Assembly (NCBI GenBank): GCA_943361925.1
Contig: CALRIT020000017.1
Span: forward strand, 1-64,000
Length of the DNA: 64,000 bases
Source: CAISCU01 sp943361925
GTDB lineage: Bacteria; Bacteroidota; Bacteroidia; UKL13-3
Direction: 5' to 3'
The notes below the pieces were generated by a model, which worked only from the letters and a program-made list of their open reading frames with translations, was not told the DNA's origin and searched no databases. The position numbers were made by a program, and so were the translations under genes. Position 1 is the first letter of the stretch. The number at the start of each line of letters is the position of its first letter. This document shows, in pieces, positions 61,216-64,000 of this stretch.

Positions 61216-63834
61216 ATGCGAAAAAATTTACTATCAAAAAATTGGAGTAAGGGCTTTTTATTCATTTCACTATTATTTATTAGTTATACCAGTTATAACA
61301 ATGCTAGTAGTCCGCCAACAAGCATGACAGGTGCACCAGGAGAAGGCAATTGTACAAACTGCCATGCAGGTTCTGCTATTACTTCGGGTTCGGCTTGGGA
61401 TGCAATTAATATTACAGGATTGCCAGCAAATGGATATATTCCAGGTACTACTTATTCATTAACAATAAATGGTTCCTCTGCGGCTACTGCAAAAAATGGA
61501 GTTTCGCTTACTGCTTTGAGCCCTACTAGTGCAATGGCAGGTTCATTTACTGCTGGCACAGGTAATTCCATTTTAATAGGTAGTGGAAGAAATTATATGA
61601 GTCATAATAGTGCAGGAAATTCTCAATCATCATTCTCTTTTAGCTGGACAGCTCCTGCCTCCGGTGTTGGTACTGTAACATTTTATGCAAGTTTCATGGG
61701 TACTAATGCCAATAATAATAACTCAGGTGATAATGTTTACGTGAAATCATTTTCTGTTAATCAAGGGAATTTGCCTACAGCTGTTATTACACCATCAGCA
61801 ACTTCTATTTGTTTAGGAGATACTTTATATCTTCAGGGAAGTGGAATCAACAATCCTACTGCTTATTCATGGCAGTTTCTTGGAAATGTACCGGGAACAT
61901 CAAGTCTTCAAAATCCTAAATTGGTTTATACAACAGCGGGTTCAAAACAAATTAGATTAACAACATCTAATTCAAGTGGCTCTTCTACTCCTGCATCTGT
62001 AATAATTACAGTGAATGTAAAACCAACTGCAACAATAACTGCAAGTTCGACAAGCATTTGTGGCGACCAGGATTCTGTTATTCTTTCAGCAAATACAGGT
62101 GCCGGTTTAACTTATTTATGGCAACCGGGTGCATTAACTGGGCAATCAATTAAAGTTAACAATGGTGGTTCTTATACAGTTAAAGTAACCAATGCTAATA
62201 ACTGTTTTAATACATCATCTGCAACTCTTATTACGAAAAGAACTTTACCTGCTTCTAATTTTACCGCTTCAAAAGATACAATTTGCTCTTCGGATTCAAT
62301 TTTATTTACGGGTTCAGGTGTTTTTCAGAATTATCAGTTTTTTAGAGATACTACTCTTTTAAAATCCAGCACCGATTCAATTTTTAATGCCAAAAATTTA
62401 GTTTCAGGTAATTATAAATACAGAGTATATAATGGTTTTTGTTACAGTCCTTATCAAACAAAGTTTATAAATGTTGATCAAAAACTTCCTGCTCCACAAA
62501 TGACTTGTGGTAACAGTTCACATGCTTTTATTAATTATTCTTGGACATATGTTCCAAATGCAGTTGGATATCAATACAGTTTAGATTCAGGTGAAACATG
62601 GAATACCGTTTCATCAACAGTAAACTCACTTTCTGTACAGGCGGGTGCACCAAATCAAACTAAAAAACTTTGGTTAAGGGCTTTGTCGAATGGAGTTTGT
62701 GAGGTAGGGGAGGCAGCAGTTTTAGCTTGTAGTAATGCACCTTGTCCTTATGTGCCTATTACAATTAATGCTCCAAAAACTATTTGTTTAAGTCCTGATA
62801 CCGGCTCAGTTACTGTGTCAGTTCCTAAACCTACTCCAAATGGAAATTATAGTGTTAGATATAGGACAATCACTGATTTTATAACTTGGGCTGCAGCTGG
62901 TGAATCTGTAAAAATACCAATGAGTTTAGGTAATAATGGTATTGAAATTATTTGTTACGATTCAGCTAATTTATTTTGTCCAATTGATACTTTTGTTTTT
63001 GTTGAAGCTAAAACCGGATTAAAACCAATAAGCACCAATATTGGAGGTAAATTCAATTATTTATGCAATTATGATAGGAGTTTTGAAATCTATTCTACTT
63101 TATCTCCAAGTGCCGATTCAATTTTATTTTATTATTTAAATACCGAAAATCAAACAGATTCAGTAGTTCAAAATTCTCAAAACGATACTAGTTTTGTGTT
63201 TAATGTCAACTCATTTAAACCTGTTGCAGGTGTTTATGCTTTTAATGTAAAGCAATGGAATAAAAATAGCGGATGCTCTGTAAATGCTTCACCAGGTGTC
63301 TTTAAGGTTTTAGATGAAATCAATCCTACTTTTTTAGTAACCCAAACTTTAGATGGTACATCATTTAGCTTTACAAATACCACCACAAATCCATTTGATA
63401 AATTAAGATGGGAATTTGGTGATGGTAACATCGATACTGTTAGGAATATTATTGGTAATTACTCTTATTCAACATCAGGAACTTATAACATTAAACTAAT
63501 TTTAAAAGATAATTTCTCTTGTTCAGATACAACTTCAAAAACTGTTGTGGCAATTGCTTCATCCCTAAATGAGTTAGCAGGAATAAATAATCTTAAGATT
63601 TATCCAAATCCTGCTAATGATGTTTTAAATGTATCATTTAATACCAATGGTGAAGAAACTATCCAATTACGCATTTTGGATTTAAATGGAAAAATAATCA
63701 AATCGGGTATGAGCTTTGATGGTTATGGATTTTATGAGCATCAATTGAACCTCGATTCTATTTCAAAAGGCATTTATTTGTTAGAAATTGCTACATCAAA
63801 ATCTGTCAAACATTTTAGATTCCAACATCAATAA
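61216..63834 (+). CDS. T9SS-exported multidomain protein with CxxCH motif
   Basis: 872 residues with an N-terminal signal. Residues 46-50 form CTNCH within GAPGEGNCTNCHAG, the start of the choice-of-anchor V (Reeler-like) domain at about 38-190. Ig/PKD-like domains follow (SICLGDTLYLQGSGINNPTA, SICGDQDSVILSANTG), with one clear PKD repeat near 735 (WEFGDGNIDTVRN). The last 80 residues are a T9SS type A sorting domain (KIYPNPANDVLNVSF, KGIYLLEIATSKSVKHFRF). Cell-surface or secreted. Haem attachment through CxxCH is possible but not shown. Confidence 0.9.
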   Translation: MRKNLLSKNWSKGFLFISLLFISYTSYNNASSPPTSMTGAPGEGNCTNCHAGSAITSGSAWDAINITGLPANGYIPGTTYSLTINGSSAATAKNGVSLTALSPTSAMAGSFTAGTGNSILIGSGRNYMSHNSAGNSQSSFSFSWTAPASGVGTVTFYASFMGTNANNNNSGDNVYVKSFSVNQGNLPTAVITPSATSICLGDTLYLQGSGINNPTAYSWQFLGNVPGTSSLQNPKLVYTTAGSKQIRLTTSNSSGSSTPASVIITVNVKPTATITASSTSICGDQDSVILSANTGAGLTYLWQPGALTGQSIKVNNGGSYTVKVTNANNCFNTSSATLITKRTLPASNFTASKDTICSSDSILFTGSGVFQNYQFFRDTTLLKSSTDSIFNAKNLVSGNYKYRVYNGFCYSPYQTKFINVDQKLPAPQMTCGNSSHAFINYSWTYVPNAVGYQYSLDSGETWNTVSSTVNSLSVQAGAPNQTKKLWLRALSNGVCEVGEAAVLACSNAPCPYVPITINAPKTICLSPDTGSVTVSVPKPTPNGNYSVRYRTITDFITWAAAGESVKIPMSLGNNGIEIICYDSANLFCPIDTFVFVEAKTGLKPISTNIGGKFNYLCNYDRSFEIYSTLSPSADSILFYYLNTENQTDSVVQNSQNDTSFVFNVNSFKPVAGVYAFNVKQWNKNSGCSVNASPGVFKVLDEINPTFLVTQTLDGTSFSFTNTTTNPFDKLRWEFGDGNIDTVRNIIGNYSYSTSGTYNIKLILKDNFSCSDTTSKTVVAIASSLNELAGINNLKIYPNPANDVLNVSFNTNGEETIQLRILDLNGKIIKSGMSFDGYGFYEHQLNLDSISKGIYLLEIATSKSVKHFRFQHQ

Positions 63835-63870
63835 TCGACAGAGTTAAATAGTTCAAAATTCCACTAAACA

Positions 63871-63904
63871 AAAAGGCCGACTCAAATCCTTGAGTCGGCC
63901 TTTT
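63871..63904. terminator. Strong two-way terminator between convergent genes
   Basis: A perfect 15-bp stem (63871-63885 with 63890-63904) with loop ATCC, A-run left and T-run right. It can serve both the T9SS gene and the minus-strand gene at the edge. Confidence 0.93.
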
Positions 63905-63949
63905 ATTTAATCTTACTTTTTAGTTTATACCGTGATAAATCGCAGTGTA

Positions 63950-64000
63950 CTACTTCACCTCTTCGAATTCAACATCTTGTACATTGTCGGATCCTGCTGA
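63950..64000 (-). CDS. dnaK: Chaperone DnaK, last 16 residues (gene continues outside window)
   Basis: Reading the minus strand from the window edge gives SAGSDNVQDVEFEEVK and a TAG stop at 63950-63952. The ending (D)VQDVEFEEVK is the highly conserved tail of DnaK (Hsp70). Only this tail is inside the window, so the call rests on 16 residues, but the pattern is very characteristic. The gene converges on the T9SS gene across a shared terminator. Confidence 0.8.
   Translation of the reverse strand, partial: SAGSDNVQDVEFEEVK

Noticed and set aside
1..64000. tRNA, rRNA, CRISPR arrays, insertion sequences, phage or plasmid genes
   Set aside because: Looked for by eye in all gaps. No cloverleaf with CCA-like end, no regularly spaced repeats, no transposase or integrase. 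A covariance-model search would be needed to exclude small RNAs.

Overview
This is AT-rich DNA from a member of the Bacteroidota. The evidence is three proteins with type IX secretion (T9SS) type A C-terminal sorting domains, a GLPGLI-family protein paired with a large outer-membrane beta-barrel protein, three tandem LruC-domain lipoproteins, a PBP1C/alpha-2-macroglobulin pair, an hpt-adk-obgE cluster, korAB, DUF4197 and DUF5329 proteins, and promoter-like TTTG...TAnnTTTG motifs with few Shine-Dalgarno sequences. I cannot fix the class from sequence alone. I see no rRNA, tRNA, CRISPR array, insertion sequence, phage or plasmid gene. The window reads as ordinary chromosome.

Layout. 1-5.7 kb: three tandem LruC-domain genes (the first cut by the window edge), each closed by its own strong terminator. 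5.8-10.9 kb: a tandem universal stress protein, nucleoside phosphorylase coupled to dprA, alkaline phosphatase, and small unknowns. 11.1-15.9 kb: ECF sigma factor; an ArsR-like regulator/SRPBCC/DoxX/DUF1801 operon with a palindrome over its promoter; a 590-base gap holding an unusual nested inverted repeat; a DUF1287 protein; and an anti-sigma-like/CpxP-like pair. 15.9-26.5 kb, mostly minus strand: pbpC with a giant alpha-2-macroglobulin, then small conserved unknowns and a pair of diverged carboxypeptidase-regulatory-like proteins. 26.6-31.6 kb: an RlmI-type rRNA methyltransferase, holA, and a T9SS-exported BNR/sialidase-fold protein. 31.6-36.3 kb: a CDF metal exporter coupled to a GlcD-like FAD oxidase, and a DPP4-type peptidase. 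36.4-44.4 kb: one 2660-residue T9SS beta-helix protein. 44.5-54.3 kb: DUF4197 lipoprotein, POT peptide transporter, DnaQ-like exonuclease, beta-barrel protein, glycosyltransferase, hpt-adk-obgE, a secreted-protein/lipoprotein pair, and a one-domain asparaginase. 54.4-57.4 kb: korA-korB. 57.5-63.9 kb: beta-barrel/GLPGLI pair and a T9SS protein with a CxxCH motif. The right edge holds the last 16 codons of a minus-strand gene that reads as dnaK.

How it fits together. Much of the window serves the cell envelope: secreted adhesin-like or beta-helix proteins, peptide and phosphate scavenging (DPP4-type peptidase, POT transporter, alkaline phosphatase, nucleoside phosphorylase), periplasmic defence and peptidoglycan synthesis (PBP1C/A2M), and outer-membrane proteins. 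Housekeeping genes (dprA, holA, hpt, adk, obgE, korAB, dnaK) lie between them. I did not find a clearly new multi-gene system. The best leads are the LruC array with signs of exchange between copies, the nested inverted repeat at 13.9 kb, the palindrome-over-promoter of the ArsR-like operon, the promoter motif six bases before the obgE start codon, the one-domain asparaginase, and the secreted protein with a possible haem site.
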